This document shows positions 47,942 to 56,860 of a stretch of DNA of 64,000 nucleotides, piece by piece. The DNA is taken from contig NZ_JAAIII010000003.1 in assembly GCF_012932425.1 (NCBI RefSeq), positions 248,001 through 312,000 of the forward strand, written 5' to 3'. Each line of letters begins with the position of its first letter. Position 1 is the first letter of the stretch. Made by a program: the position numbers and the translations under genes. The DNA is from Bifidobacterium oedipodis. Its GTDB lineage: Bacteria; Actinomycetota; Actinomycetes; Actinomycetales; Bifidobacteriaceae. The notes beneath the pieces are model-generated. The model saw only the letters and a list, made by a program, of their open reading frames with translations, was not told the origin of the DNA and did no database searches.

Positions 47942-49240
47942 TTAGGCGTGGCGTGCAGCAGTGGGCGCGGCAACCGGCGGAATCGACTCGGTGTCGGCGG
48001 CGGTTGCATGAGCGCCGGAGGTGCTGGCCTGCGCGGCCCCTGTTCCAACAGTTCCAGTGACGCCATCGGTCGCACCAGCACCAGCACCGCCAGCAGCGGA
48101 AGGCGCACCAGTATTCGCGTCACCGGCGGACCAATCGTCCCATTCCTCGTCGATGTCAGAGGCCTTGGCCTTCTTCTTGCGGCGACGAACCACCAGCACC
48201 ACGATCAGCACGATAACGGCGAGCGCCACTACAGCCAGTAGCCACGTCCACCACGGCACTGTTTGGTTGTTGGCATTCGGATCAAGGTTCGGATCGACCA
48301 TGCCGCCGTTATCAGGCGTAACCGGCATGTCCATCACGGAAAGAGCGATGGGGAATTCCTTAGTTTTGCTTTGCCCGTCGGAATCCTCGTAGGTGATTTT
48401 CAGGGTGGCGTTCAAATCGCCTGCAGCCTGTGGTGTGAAGGCGTAGCCGATGGATCCGGTGGCACCGGAGGCCACGTTGCCCACATACTGGGTTTTCTGC
48501 GTGGCGTCGAAGCCTTCGCCTTCCATGGTGGCTTCGACGTTGGAAACGTCGCCTTTGCCCTTGTTGACGTATTCGAGGGTGATGGTGGTTTCCTGCCCGG
48601 CATATGCACCACCCGTGCTCTCATCCGGCAGTACGGGGTCGCTCACTTCGAAGCGGTCGGGCTGGCTGATCGGCACGGAAATCTTGATGTCGGACTGGTT
48701 CGAGGAACGCACCCCGGCATCCACATATTCGTATCGGAAGCTTACGGTGACGGGCTGCGCGCCGCTTTGCGCGGAGGCGACCGCCTGCATCGGCACGGTT
48801 TGAGTCATGAAATAGCCGGCCCACAGCGCATCGACGTAGAACGTGTTCGAGCCTCCGGCGATGGCGAAGCTTTCACCGCCGTCCACCGTGACGACCATGT
48901 TGGAGACGGCCACCTGCCCCATGTTTTGGAAGGTGAATGCCAGGTTGAAGCTGGAACCGGCCGCCACCGAATCGCCGTCATAGGTGAAGTTGGTGATGAT
49001 GATATTCGGCACCGGGCCGGCGGTCGGCACATTGGTGGCGTCGCTGCCGGAATCACCGTCTTCGGCGAGTGCCACTCCGTTGTTGCTTTGCAGTTTGCCG
49101 GCCTCGCTGTCAACCGCCAAGGCCGCGCTTGGCAGGGACAACACAGCCACGACGAGCATGACAATCGCCGCCATTGCGGACAGGATGGCTGCGGCGCGCC
49201 GGCTGAGTCGGCTCAGGTGAATCATAGGTGCGGGGCTCAT
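47942..49240 (-). CDS. exported CARDB/NEW3-like protein with C-terminal membrane anchor, in ABC operon
   Basis: A 432-residue protein: signal peptide (about 1-42), then two or more Ig-like beta domains of the CARDB/NEW3 kind (ITNFTYDGDSVAAGSSFNL, ITLEYVNKGKGDVSNVEA), a membrane helix (about 330-352) with a basic stop RRRKKK, and a Gly/Ala/Thr-rich cytoplasmic tail. The start overlaps the ATPase stop by four bases (ATGA), so the three genes are translationally coupled. It takes the position of the periplasmic adaptor in MacAB systems. A role in presenting substrate to the permease is inferred. Confidence 0.85.
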   Translation of the reverse strand: MSPAPMIHLSRLSRRAAAILSAMAAIVMLVVAVLSLPSAALAVDSEAGKLQSNNGVALAEDGDSGSDATNVPTAGPVPNIIITNFTYDGDSVAAGSSFNLAFTFQNMGQVAVSNMVVTVDGGESFAIAGGSNTFYVDALWAGYFMTQTVPMQAVASAQSGAQPVTVSFRYEYVDAGVRSSNQSDIKISVPISQPDRFEVSDPVLPDESTGGAYAGQETTITLEYVNKGKGDVSNVEATMEGEGFDATQKTQYVGNVASGATGSIGYAFTPQAAGDLNATLKITYEDSDGQSKTKEFPIALSVMDMPVTPDNGGMVDPNLDPNANNQTVPWWTWLLAVVALAVIVLIVVLVVRRRKKKAKASDIDEEWDDWSAGDANTGAPSAAGGAGAGATDGVTGTVGTGAAQASTSGAHATAADTESIPPVAAPTAARHA

Positions 49241-50154
49241 AGGGTAACTCCTTTCCCGGTCGCGACAGTTGTGCCGGGTGCGTTAGGTGAAGCAGGTACA
49301 ACAGGTGAAGTAGATGACACAGATGAAGCAGGCACGTTGAGGCAATCGCTGGTGATATTGCCGTCAAGCAACGTGACGATGCGATCGGCGTATGAGGCCA
49401 TCTGCGGATCATGCGTCACCAGCACGATGGTTTGGTGGAATTCACGGGCGAAAGCGCAGATCATCGCCATCACGTCGGCTTTGGTTTTGGAATCGAGATT
49501 GCCGGTGGGTTCGTCGGCGAACACGACCTCGGGTTTGGTGACGAAAGCCCTGGCGATGCCGACGCGCTGCTGCTGGCCGCCGGACATCTGCCTTGGGTAG
49601 TGGTTGAGCCGGTGACCTAATCCCACACGCCGCAGCACGCCGCGCGCCGCTTTTTCTCGTTCGGCTTTCGGCACGCCTCGAAACATCAACGGCATGGCCA
49701 CGTTTTCGACGGCGGTCAGATTAGGAAGCAGGTTATATGACTGGAACACGAAGCCAAGATGCTTTTGGCGGAAGGCCGCCAGTTCACGCTCGTTCAGCCT
49801 GCTGACAGGCACGCCGCCGATCCGCACTCCCCCGCGGGTCGGCTTCTCCATGCCCGCAAGCTGATTGAGCAATGTTGATTTGCCGGAGCCCGATTCGCCA
49901 AAGATACAGCAGATCTGCCCTTTGGGAATGACCAGGTTCACACGGCTCAACGCCACAACGGTTTCGTCTTCGACGGGATATTCCTTGCGCAGGTTTCTCA
50001 CTTCGATAATCGGACGCGCATCCAAGCGCGCGGCAATCCCGGTCTGTGCCAAGGCTCTGTTACTTCTGGTAGCTCCGGTATCCGACGGTTCCGGAGCGCT
50101 CGATGCCGGCGCATCGGCAAGATGCGACACTTGCGCCGGCTGTGCTGTCTTCAT
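49237..50154 (-). CDS. ABC transporter ATP-binding protein (MacB/LolD type)
   Basis: A 305-residue ATPase with Walker A GESGSGKST, Q-loop FVFQSYNLLPNL, signature MSGGQQQR, Walker B VVFADEPTGNLD and H-loop LVTHD. An N-terminal extension of about 45 residues and a Ser/Pro-rich C-terminal tail surround the core. GAAGGGA supports the ATG at 50154; the frame upstream lacks similarity. It is the first gene of the ABC operon and couples to the CARDB-like gene through an ATGA overlap. Confidence 0.93.
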   Translation of the reverse strand: MKTAQPAQVSHLADAPASSAPEPSDTGATRSNRALAQTGIAARLDARPIIEVRNLRKEYPVEDETVVALSRVNLVIPKGQICCIFGESGSGKSTLLNQLAGMEKPTRGGVRIGGVPVSRLNERELAAFRQKHLGFVFQSYNLLPNLTAVENVAMPLMFRGVPKAEREKAARGVLRRVGLGHRLNHYPRQMSGGQQQRVGIARAFVTKPEVVFADEPTGNLDSKTKADVMAMICAFAREFHQTIVLVTHDPQMASYADRIVTLLDGNITSDCLNVPASSVSSTSPVVPASPNAPGTTVATGKGVTL

Positions 50155-50329
50155 CGACGGTTCCCTTCTCTGTGGAGTCTTCCCTTCACATCTGCTGCAC
50201 TGGACTATACACCCCATATGTTGCCTGCGCATCCCCTAGTGGTGTTCCCGGATGTTCGCATACACATATGTGTATACGCATGCCATGCTGGCCGCCTCTC
50301 CACCCCAGCCATTACAATCAATCAGGTTT

Positions 50330-50405
50330 GGCCCCGTAGCTCAGCTGGATAGAGCATGTGACTTCTAATCTCAAGGTCGCCGGTTCGAGCCCGGCCGGGG
50401 TCACC
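50330..50405 (+). tRNA. tRNA-Arg (anticodon UCU), CCA encoded
   Basis: Folds as a 76-nt cloverleaf: acceptor stem GGCCCCG/CGGGGTC (one G-T pair), D arm GCTC/GAGC, anticodon loop CTTCTAA with TCT, T arm GCCGG-TTCGAGC-CCGGC, then ACCA. The anticodon stem has one T-T mismatch at 29-41. It decodes AGA, a rare codon in this GC-rich genome. Confidence 0.95.
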
Positions 50406-50409
50406 ATCC

Positions 50410-50442
50410 AAAGGCTTCCGACTTGCATGCAAGCGGAAGCCT
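50410..50442 (+). terminator. hairpin after tRNA-Arg
   Basis: AAGGCTTCCG and CGGAAGCCTT pair perfectly, with CTTGCATGCAAG self-complementary in the loop, directly after the encoded CCA. A short TTA follows; it probably ends the tRNA transcript. Confidence 0.7.
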
Positions 50443-50506
50443 TACATATTGGTCAGGATTGCGTAACTTGACGCATCCGTGACATTACCGACCTCAAGGA
50501 GGCACC

Positions 50507-51547
50507 ATGCTGTCGTTCGAAAATGATTACTCACGCGCCGCGCACCCTGCGGTTCTCGACGAACTGGCCAATATCAGCACCAATCTGTACCCCGGCTATG
50601 GTTCGGATGACCTGTGCGAGCAGGCGAAAGCGCGAATCCGCAAGGTCTGTGCCGCTCCTAAAGCCGATGTGTGGTTCCTGGTAGGCGGCACCCAGACCAA
50701 TCAGGTCGTTATCGACGCAATTACTCCCGCCTGGGCCGGCGTGGTGGCGGTCGAATCCGGCCATCCGAACGTGCATGAGGCCGGTGCCATCGAATACTCC
50801 GGGCACAAGGTGCTCACCATTCCCCACCACAACGGCAAGATGGACGCTGGCGAACTCGACGAGTTCTGCGCCACGTTCTACGCGGACGGCAACTTCGAGC
50901 ACATGGTGTTCCCCGGCTGTGTTTATGTGTCGCAATCCACCGAATACGGCACGATTTATTCCAAGGCCGAACTGCAGGCCATCGCCGACGTAGCGCACAA
51001 GTATGACATGCCTCTGTTCGTGGATGGCGCACGCTTGGGCTACGGCCTGACCGCCACCGGCTGCGACATGACCATCGAGGATCTGGCCGCCATCGCCGAC
51101 GTGTTCTATATCGGCGGCACCAAAGTGGGCGCATTGTTCGGCGAGGCGGTGGTGTTCACGCATCATGGCGACGCATGGTCGGGCACACCGAAGCATTTCC
51201 TCACCCAGATCAAGCAGCATGGTGCGCTGCTGGCCAAGGGCTTCCTGTTGGGCGCACAATTCGATGCGTTGATGCGAGACGACCTGTATTTCACCATCGC
51301 GCGCAACGCCAACGTCGCCGCCGACCGCATCCGTGAGGCGCTGGCGGCCAAGGGCTATACGCTGACGTTCGAGGCACCCACGAATCAGATTTTCGTGACC
51401 ATGGACCAGCCCACTATCGACCGCCTATCCCAGCACGTGCGCCTCGGCTTCACCGAAAAGGCCGACGACACGCATACGGTGATGCGCATCTGCACGAGCT
51501 GGGCCACCACCGATGACGAAGTGAATCAGCTTATCGAGCTGCTGTAA
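50507..51547 (+). CDS. ltaE: low-specificity L-threonine aldolase
   Basis: A 346-residue fold-type I PLP enzyme that cleaves threonine to glycine and acetaldehyde. It has the GGTQTNQVVI segment, ESGHPNVHEAGAIE, VDGARLGYGL and the PLP lysine in YIGGTKVGALFGEA. AAGGAGGCACC lies directly before the ATG. The 3' end overlaps the convergent GT4 gene by 17 bp. Confidence 0.93.
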   Translation: MLSFENDYSRAAHPAVLDELANISTNLYPGYGSDDLCEQAKARIRKVCAAPKADVWFLVGGTQTNQVVIDAITPAWAGVVAVESGHPNVHEAGAIEYSGHKVLTIPHHNGKMDAGELDEFCATFYADGNFEHMVFPGCVYVSQSTEYGTIYSKAELQAIADVAHKYDMPLFVDGARLGYGLTATGCDMTIEDLAAIADVFYIGGTKVGALFGEAVVFTHHGDAWSGTPKHFLTQIKQHGALLAKGFLLGAQFDALMRDDLYFTIARNANVAADRIREALAAKGYTLTFEAPTNQIFVTMDQPTIDRLSQHVRLGFTEKADDTHTVMRICTSWATTDDEVNQLIELL

Positions 51548-52769
51548 CGGCCTCGCGCTCCATATCGGCGAACTTGTGCACCGACGCCTCCACCGAATAG
51601 TGTGCCTTCGTGTGGGCGGCGTATTCGGCGCTCCACTGGGCGCGCTCGGCCGGGTGGTCAATCCACCAGTCGATGCGTCGCGCCAGCAGGGCCGCGTCGT
51701 GCACGGGAAACAGGGATTCATCCAGCATCGCAAACTGGCTTGCGGCGCTCAGCTCACTGGCTGCGATCACCGGCACCAGCCCGCAGGCCATCGCTTCGAT
51801 CACGCTTACTGATTCGATATCGGCGATCGAACAATGCACGAACAAATCGCCCGAACGCAGCAGTTCGGGCATATCGGCATGCTTATAGAAGCCGATATCG
51901 GCCTTGCGCGCGAGCAGCCGGCCCGAACGGAACTTCAGATACCGCTTCAGCGGCCCCGTACCGGCGATCACCAGCTGGATGTCGGCTGCGTGCTTGGACA
52001 ATGCCACCGCTTTGATCAGCGTGATCTGATCCTTTTCCCTGGCCAGACGCCCGGAGGCGATAATGCGGAAGGGCACCGGATTGGGCGCATTGGGATCGCG
52101 GGGCGCGCCCGGCGTGTAGTCCGGCGAATAACCGTTGGAAATAACGTGCAGCTTGGCTTTGTAGCCGTGCGCCCGCAGCAGGCTGGCGGTCATTTGAGTG
52201 GGCACATGAATATGGTCGATGCGTCGGTACAGCCACTGGCGGAACAGCCAGTACAGAAAATCAGACAATCCCGGAATATGACGCAAGGGACCTGCGGAAT
52301 ACAGTACATTCTCCGGTTGCAGGTGGAATCCGGCGGTGACAGGAATGCCCATATCGCGCGCGATTTTGGCGGCGCGACGGCCGAATTTGAACGGCATATA
52401 GATATGCACCACATCCACTCCGGCGAAGGCTGTGCGAAACAGCGTATCGCTGGGCTCGGCGAACTGCATCAGCTGCTTGGAAGCCACCCAGCTGACGAGC
52501 GGCACTTTGTTAATACGCGCCGGATAGTCGGGCGAGCCCACACCAACCAAGCGCACATGATGCCCCTGACGCTGCAGTTCGTCGGCAAATTGCAGCGCTG
52601 AATTCGAGGTGCCGTTGCCGCGGTTGGCCAGTGTATCGATGACCAGTGCGATGGTGAGAGGCTGTTCGACCATAGGTTGCTCGGCTGTAGATTGTTCAGC
52701 TACGGACTGTTCGGTGCTCGGCTGTTCAGTGCTTGCGCGCTGTTCGACGGCGGATTGTGTGTCAGGCAT
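51531..52769 (-). CDS. family 4 glycosyltransferase (glycolipid-type)
   Basis: A 412-residue GT-B retaining glycosyltransferase. The N-terminal domain begins IALVIDTLANRGNG and contains TAGFHLQPENVLYS; the C-terminal domain has IASGRLAREKDQ, VIAGTGP and a donor-binding ESVSVIEAMACGLVPV. The FHLQPEN segment recalls diacylglycerol glucosyltransferases, so glycolipid synthesis is possible. Residues about 9-37 form a pentapeptide repeat with Glu-Gln every five residues (six times). The ATG at 52769 is preferred over 52778; both have weak ribosome binding sites. Confidence 0.87.
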   Translation of the reverse strand: MPDTQSAVEQRASTEQPSTEQSVAEQSTAEQPMVEQPLTIALVIDTLANRGNGTSNSALQFADELQRQGHHVRLVGVGSPDYPARINKVPLVSWVASKQLMQFAEPSDTLFRTAFAGVDVVHIYMPFKFGRRAAKIARDMGIPVTAGFHLQPENVLYSAGPLRHIPGLSDFLYWLFRQWLYRRIDHIHVPTQMTASLLRAHGYKAKLHVISNGYSPDYTPGAPRDPNAPNPVPFRIIASGRLAREKDQITLIKAVALSKHAADIQLVIAGTGPLKRYLKFRSGRLLARKADIGFYKHADMPELLRSGDLFVHCSIADIESVSVIEAMACGLVPVIAASELSAASQFAMLDESLFPVHDAALLARRIDWWIDHPAERAQWSAEYAAHTKAHYSVEASVHKFADMEREAVTAAR

Positions 52770-52851
52770 GCGTTCCATCCTACGCCGGTACCGCACGATG
52801 CGCGTTGGGCCGCGTTCGGCAGCGTTCGCCTAGGCATGGCAGAATGTGAGT

Positions 52852-54141
52852 ATGACTCAGAACGTTGATTCCGCAACTTGCGCAGTCTCTGCTGTACATA
52901 ATCGTCCGCTGGGTACACCGTTGGGCAAGAAGCCCACGCGTGTGCTGTTTTTGGGGGCCGGAGAGCTCGGCAAGGAAGTCGCCATTGAACTGATGCGCTT
53001 GGGCGCATGGGTGTGTGCGGCTGATTCGTATGCCGGCGCGCCCGCACAGCAGGTCGCCCACGAGGCCCGCGTGCTGGATATGGCGAACGCCGCCAAGCTG
53101 CGCGCGCTGTTTGATGAGGTGAAGCCCGACATTATCGTGCCCGAAGTGGAAGCCATCGCAACCAGTGAGCTGGCGGATGCAGCCGCACGCGGCGTACAGG
53201 TGGTGCCCAGCGCCGAAATCGCCGCGATCTGCATGGATCGCGAACGCTTGCGCGTACTGGCACATGAGGAATTAGGGCTGCCGACCACGCCGTATCGTTT
53301 CGCTGGTTCACTGGAGGAGCTGCGCGCCGGTGCCGACGAGGTGGGCTATCCGTGCGTGGTCAAGCCGGTGATGAGCTCGTCCGGGCATGGTCAGTCCGTG
53401 GTGCGCACCCCTGAGGCGATTGACGCCGCATGGGATGAGGCGCAGATGGGCCGCCGAGCTGCGGGCGAGGGTGACGTGTCGCGCGTGATTGTGGAGGCGT
53501 TGGCACCGTTGGAGCGTGAGTTGACGGTGCTGACGGTGAGTTCGTCCGCCGGTATCGTGACCTGCGAACCGATCGGCCAGCGTCAGGAATCCGGCGATTA
53601 TCGCGAATCATGGCAGCCGGCAGGTGATGACGCCACCGAGGCCGAGCGTGCCAAGTCCATCGCACGCAAGGCTGTGGAGGGGCTGGTGGCGCACGCCAAG
53701 GCCACGGGCGAAACCGGCTGGGGCGTGTTCGGCGTGGAACTCTTCGTGCTCACGGATGGCTCGATTCTGTTCAATGAGGTTTCGCCGCGCCCGCATGATA
53801 CGGGTATGGTGACGATGGCTTCGCAGCGGCTGAGCGAATTCGCACTGCATGCGCGCGCGATTCTGGGCCTGCCGATTACGCCCGATCATGTGGCACTGTC
53901 CATTCCTGCAGGTTCGGTGGCCGCCAGCCATGCGATTGTTGTGGCCGGTGACGGCGAGGCGGTGTTCGCCAATGCCGCTCAGGCATTGGCCGAGCCTGGC
54001 ACCGATCTGCGTGTTTTCGCCAAGCCCGAAGTGCATGGTCATCGTCGTATGGCCGTGGCTTTGGCCGTGGGAGATAACGAGGCCGATGCTCGTGCCAAGG
54101 CCACTCGAGTGGCCGACTCGCTCGATATTCAGGTGCTGTGA
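52852..54141 (+). CDS. purT: formate-dependent phosphoribosylglycinamide formyltransferase
   Basis: A 429-residue ATP-grasp enzyme making FGAR from GAR, ATP and formate. FLGAGELGKEVAIE, VPEVEAIAT, the ATP-grasp CVVKPVMSSSGHGQS and FNEVSPRPHDTGMVT identify PurT rather than PurK. Using free formate suits an organism that produces formate from acetyl-CoA metabolism. The ATG at 52852 follows a GTG at 52846; both are possible. It is divergent from the GT4 gene. Confidence 0.94.
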   Translation: MTQNVDSATCAVSAVHNRPLGTPLGKKPTRVLFLGAGELGKEVAIELMRLGAWVCAADSYAGAPAQQVAHEARVLDMANAAKLRALFDEVKPDIIVPEVEAIATSELADAAARGVQVVPSAEIAAICMDRERLRVLAHEELGLPTTPYRFAGSLEELRAGADEVGYPCVVKPVMSSSGHGQSVVRTPEAIDAAWDEAQMGRRAAGEGDVSRVIVEALAPLERELTVLTVSSSAGIVTCEPIGQRQESGDYRESWQPAGDDATEAERAKSIARKAVEGLVAHAKATGETGWGVFGVELFVLTDGSILFNEVSPRPHDTGMVTMASQRLSEFALHARAILGLPITPDHVALSIPAGSVAASHAIVVAGDGEAVFANAAQALAEPGTDLRVFAKPEVHGHRRMAVALAVGDNEADARAKATRVADSLDIQVL

Positions 54142-54253
54142 TAACAATCATGTCCGCTCTGCGTTCGTTGGCATGCCGCTCGGAGCGAGGGGACTATAGA
54201 CTATCAGAGCATTGTTTGTTCATATCATCCGATGAATCACGGAAGGAATCAGC

Positions 54254-55708
54254 ATGACCGCTGAAGCAAACGTTGGTGTTGTGGGTCTGGCCGCCATGGG
54301 CGGCAGCCTTGCACGTAATCTCGCGCACCATGGCAATAAGGTGGCGGTGTTCAACCGTTCATGGGGCCGCACTGAGAAGCTTATGGCCGAGCACGGCTCG
54401 GAGGGCGAGTTCTATCCGGCCAAGACGATGGAAGAGTTCGTCGCAAGCCTTTCCAAGCCGCGCACCGCAATCATCATGGTGAAGGCCGGCGAGCCCACCG
54501 ACTCCATGATCAACCAGCTTGCCGACCTGATGGAGCCGGGCGACATTATCGTGGATGCGGGCAACGCGCACTTCCCCGATACGATTCGCCGTGAGAAGGC
54601 CATCAGCGCACGCGGCCTGCACTTTGTGGGCTGCGGTGTGTCCGGCGGCGAAGAGGGCGCGCTTAAGGGCCCGTCGATGATGCCCGGTGGCACCAAGGAA
54701 AGCTGGGAGACCCTGAAGCCGATTCTCGAATCCATCGTGGCCAAGGCCGAGGGTGAGCCGTGCGTGACCTATATCGGCGCGAATGGTGCCGGTCATTTCG
54801 TCAAGATGGTGCACAACGGCATCGAATACTCCGATATGCAGCTGATCGCTGAAAGCTATGATCTGATGCGTCGCGGCCTGGGCATGAGCCCGTCGGAAAT
54901 CGGCGACGTGTTCGAGGCGTGGAACCACACCGAGCTGGAATCGTATCTGGTGGAGATCACCGCCGAAGTGCTGCATGAGACCGATAAGAAGACCGGCAAG
55001 CCGCTGGTGGATGTGATTGTGGATCACGCCGGCATGAAGGGCACCGGTACCTGGACTGTGCAGACCGCTCTGGATCTGGCCGTGCCGGTCACCGGCATTG
55101 CCGAGGCCGTGTTCGCCCGTGGCCTGTCTTCGCAGGGTGAGCTGCGCGAAGAGGCTTTGAAGCAGCACTTCGAGGCCGGCCGCAGCGGTCTGGAATCCAT
55201 GCCGCTTGAGGAGCGTCAGGCTTTCGTCAACGATATTCGCGAGGCGCTCTACGCTTCGAAGATCGTGGCCTACGCGCAGGGCTTCAACGAGATCACCGCC
55301 GCCGCCAAGGAGTACGGCTGGGATATTGATCTGGCTGCTGTGGCACGTATCTGGCGTGGCGGCTGCATTATCCGCGCGAAGTTCCTGAACCTCATCTCCG
55401 ACGCCTTCGAGTCGGGCGAGGCGAATGTGTCGCTGCTGTTCGCTCCGTACTTCAAGGATGCGCTGGAGACCGCCGACCGCTCGTGGCGTCGCGTGGTGTC
55501 TCGCGCGGTGAACTTCGGCATTCCGGTGCCGGTGTTCTCTTCCTCGCTCGCCTACTTCGACGGCCTGCGCTCCGATCGTCTGCCCGCCGCCCTGATCCAG
55601 GGCCAGCGCGACTTCTTCGGCGCCCACACCTACCAGCGCACCGATGAGCCTGGTGTGTTCCATACGTTGTGGGCCGAACCGGGTCGTGAGGAAATCAAGG
55701 AATCTTGA
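54254..55708 (+). CDS. gnd: 6-phosphogluconate dehydrogenase, decarboxylating
   Basis: A 484-residue enzyme oxidising 6-phosphogluconate to ribulose 5-phosphate with NADP. Visible are the nucleotide-binding GLAAMGGSLARNLA, FVGCGVSGGEEGA, HNGIEYSDMQLIAE and the conserved KGTGTWTVQTALDL. GGAAGGA precedes the ATG. It faces pgl-opcA-zwf across a hairpin-rich gap. The stop codon lies inside a 17-bp hairpin. Confidence 0.97.
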   Translation: MTAEANVGVVGLAAMGGSLARNLAHHGNKVAVFNRSWGRTEKLMAEHGSEGEFYPAKTMEEFVASLSKPRTAIIMVKAGEPTDSMINQLADLMEPGDIIVDAGNAHFPDTIRREKAISARGLHFVGCGVSGGEEGALKGPSMMPGGTKESWETLKPILESIVAKAEGEPCVTYIGANGAGHFVKMVHNGIEYSDMQLIAESYDLMRRGLGMSPSEIGDVFEAWNHTELESYLVEITAEVLHETDKKTGKPLVDVIVDHAGMKGTGTWTVQTALDLAVPVTGIAEAVFARGLSSQGELREEALKQHFEAGRSGLESMPLEERQAFVNDIREALYASKIVAYAQGFNEITAAAKEYGWDIDLAAVARIWRGGCIIRAKFLNLISDAFESGEANVSLLFAPYFKDALETADRSWRRVVSRAVNFGIPVPVFSSSLAYFDGLRSDRLPAALIQGQRDFFGAHTYQRTDEPGVFHTLWAEPGREEIKES

Positions 55709-55720
55709 TTTCCTCACGAC
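55683..55720 (+). terminator. hairpin overlapping the gnd 3' end
   Basis: 55683-55699 pairs perfectly with 55704-55720 (17 bp) around a 4-nt loop. The gnd stop codon (55706-55708) lies in the right arm. It is the first of several stems here and probably terminates or stabilises the gnd transcript. Confidence 0.8.
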
Positions 55721-55953
55721 AGTGACAGCCCAGTGGGCTGTCACTACGGTTCGGAGCGAAACGGCTCTGCCGTTGAGCCAGAAAACAGCCTGGCCAAAGG
55801 CCAGTCCATAATTGCAGGACTGAGCCCGGCCGCTCAATAACCGAGCAAACCAATACTCGTACGACGCGTCTCCCAGCCGACAGTGACAGCCCACCGGGCT
55901 GTCACTAAGGCCAGCCAAACCCAGACCGTCAAACAACCCCCGGCCAAAGGCCG
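55721..55953. repeat. duplicated hairpin cassette between gnd and pgl
   Basis: AGTGACAGCCC-N3-GGGCTGTCACT occurs at 55721-55745 and again at 55882-55906, 161 bp apart, differing only in the loop (AGT or ACC). Each is followed by a second short stem containing GGCCAAAGGCC. The 55709-56043 spacer holds no credible gene, only these stems. Confidence 0.8.
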
Positions 55954-55967
55954 AAAACACAACAACA

Positions 55968-56005
55968 AAGCCCGTGAGTTCACTCCAATCCGAACTCACG
56001 GGCTT
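55968..56005 (-). terminator. terminator of zwf-opcA-pgl
   Basis: A perfect 14-bp stem (55968-55981 with 55992-56005, 10-nt loop); on the minus strand it is followed by T-rich sequence. It lies about 40-75 bp past the pgl stop. Confidence 0.85.
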
Positions 56006-56043
56006 CATTCATTCTCATCCAACAATCGCCATCACAGCCGCCA

Positions 56044-56838
56044 TCACAACCGACTAGCCGCCCCCCGATCAATCAACCACAGCAGCTCATCCTGCCCATC
56101 AGCAAACGAGCTCGGTGCATGCGGGTTGCGGGGCTCGGATAACGCGGCAGCGGCCGCCTCCGCCTTACGCTCCTCAGAGGTAAACACCCAAGTGCGCCGC
56201 GAGGCCGCGATCATCGGCACGGTAAGCGTCAAACGCAGCGGCGGCGGTTTGGGCGAATCGCGCACGCCTGCGACCAGCACGTGCGGATCATCCATCAATA
56301 CCTGCGGCAATCCGGGGAACAGGGACGCGAAGTGCGCATCCGGTCCCATGCCGAACTGTGCGATATCGAGTTGCGGCCGCTCCCCCAACGCTTCGATCAG
56401 CTCGCGCTGGTAGCGTGCGGCGGCATCAGCCAATACCGCATCGGTTTGCTCGGGGCTGGCTTCGGCGATCTGCTCAGCTGAACGGTTGTCGGCGGGCATC
56501 TCGTGGATATTGGCTTCGGGCAGGGCACCTGAGGCGACCAGATCGTTCAGCAATGCTTCGCGCGCCTGCTTGGCGTTGCGATCGGCGTTGTCGGCGGGAA
56601 CGAAACGCTCATCACCCCACCACACATGCACGCGCGACCAATCCACTGCCTCAGCCAAGGGCGAGGCTTTGATTGCCGCGAATACGCGATTGCCATCGGT
56701 GCCACCGGTTACCGCAATATCGAAGCGTTCACGCCCGGCTTCGGCGAGCGTGTCGATCATGGTCAGCAGCGTGCGCGCGGCCACCGCTTCGGCCAATACC
56801 TGCGGGTTCGGATATACGATTATGCGACGTTCAGCCAT
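56044..56838 (-). CDS. pgl: 6-phosphogluconolactonase
   Basis: A 264-residue DevB/SOL-type lactonase hydrolysing 6-phosphogluconolactone. It has TGGTDGNRVFAAI near the N-terminus, VHVWWGDERFVPA and a GMGPDAHFASLFPG motif with the catalytic histidine. It lies 22 bp after opcA and is the last gene of zwf-opcA-pgl, which supplies NADPH and feeds gnd on the other side of the spacer. Confidence 0.94.
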   Translation of the reverse strand: MAERRIIVYPNPQVLAEAVAARTLLTMIDTLAEAGRERFDIAVTGGTDGNRVFAAIKASPLAEAVDWSRVHVWWGDERFVPADNADRNAKQAREALLNDLVASGALPEANIHEMPADNRSAEQIAEASPEQTDAVLADAAARYQRELIEALGERPQLDIAQFGMGPDAHFASLFPGLPQVLMDDPHVLVAGVRDSPKPPPLRLTLTVPMIAASRRTWVFTSEERKAEAAAAALSEPRNPHAPSSFADGQDELLWLIDRGAASRL

Positions 56839-56860
56839 GGAATATGTCCTCTTCGCTCGT

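Noticed and set aside
50330..50405. tRNA-Arg as an integration site for a mobile element
   Set aside because: No integrase, no repeated tRNA 3' end downstream, and flanking genes are ordinary.
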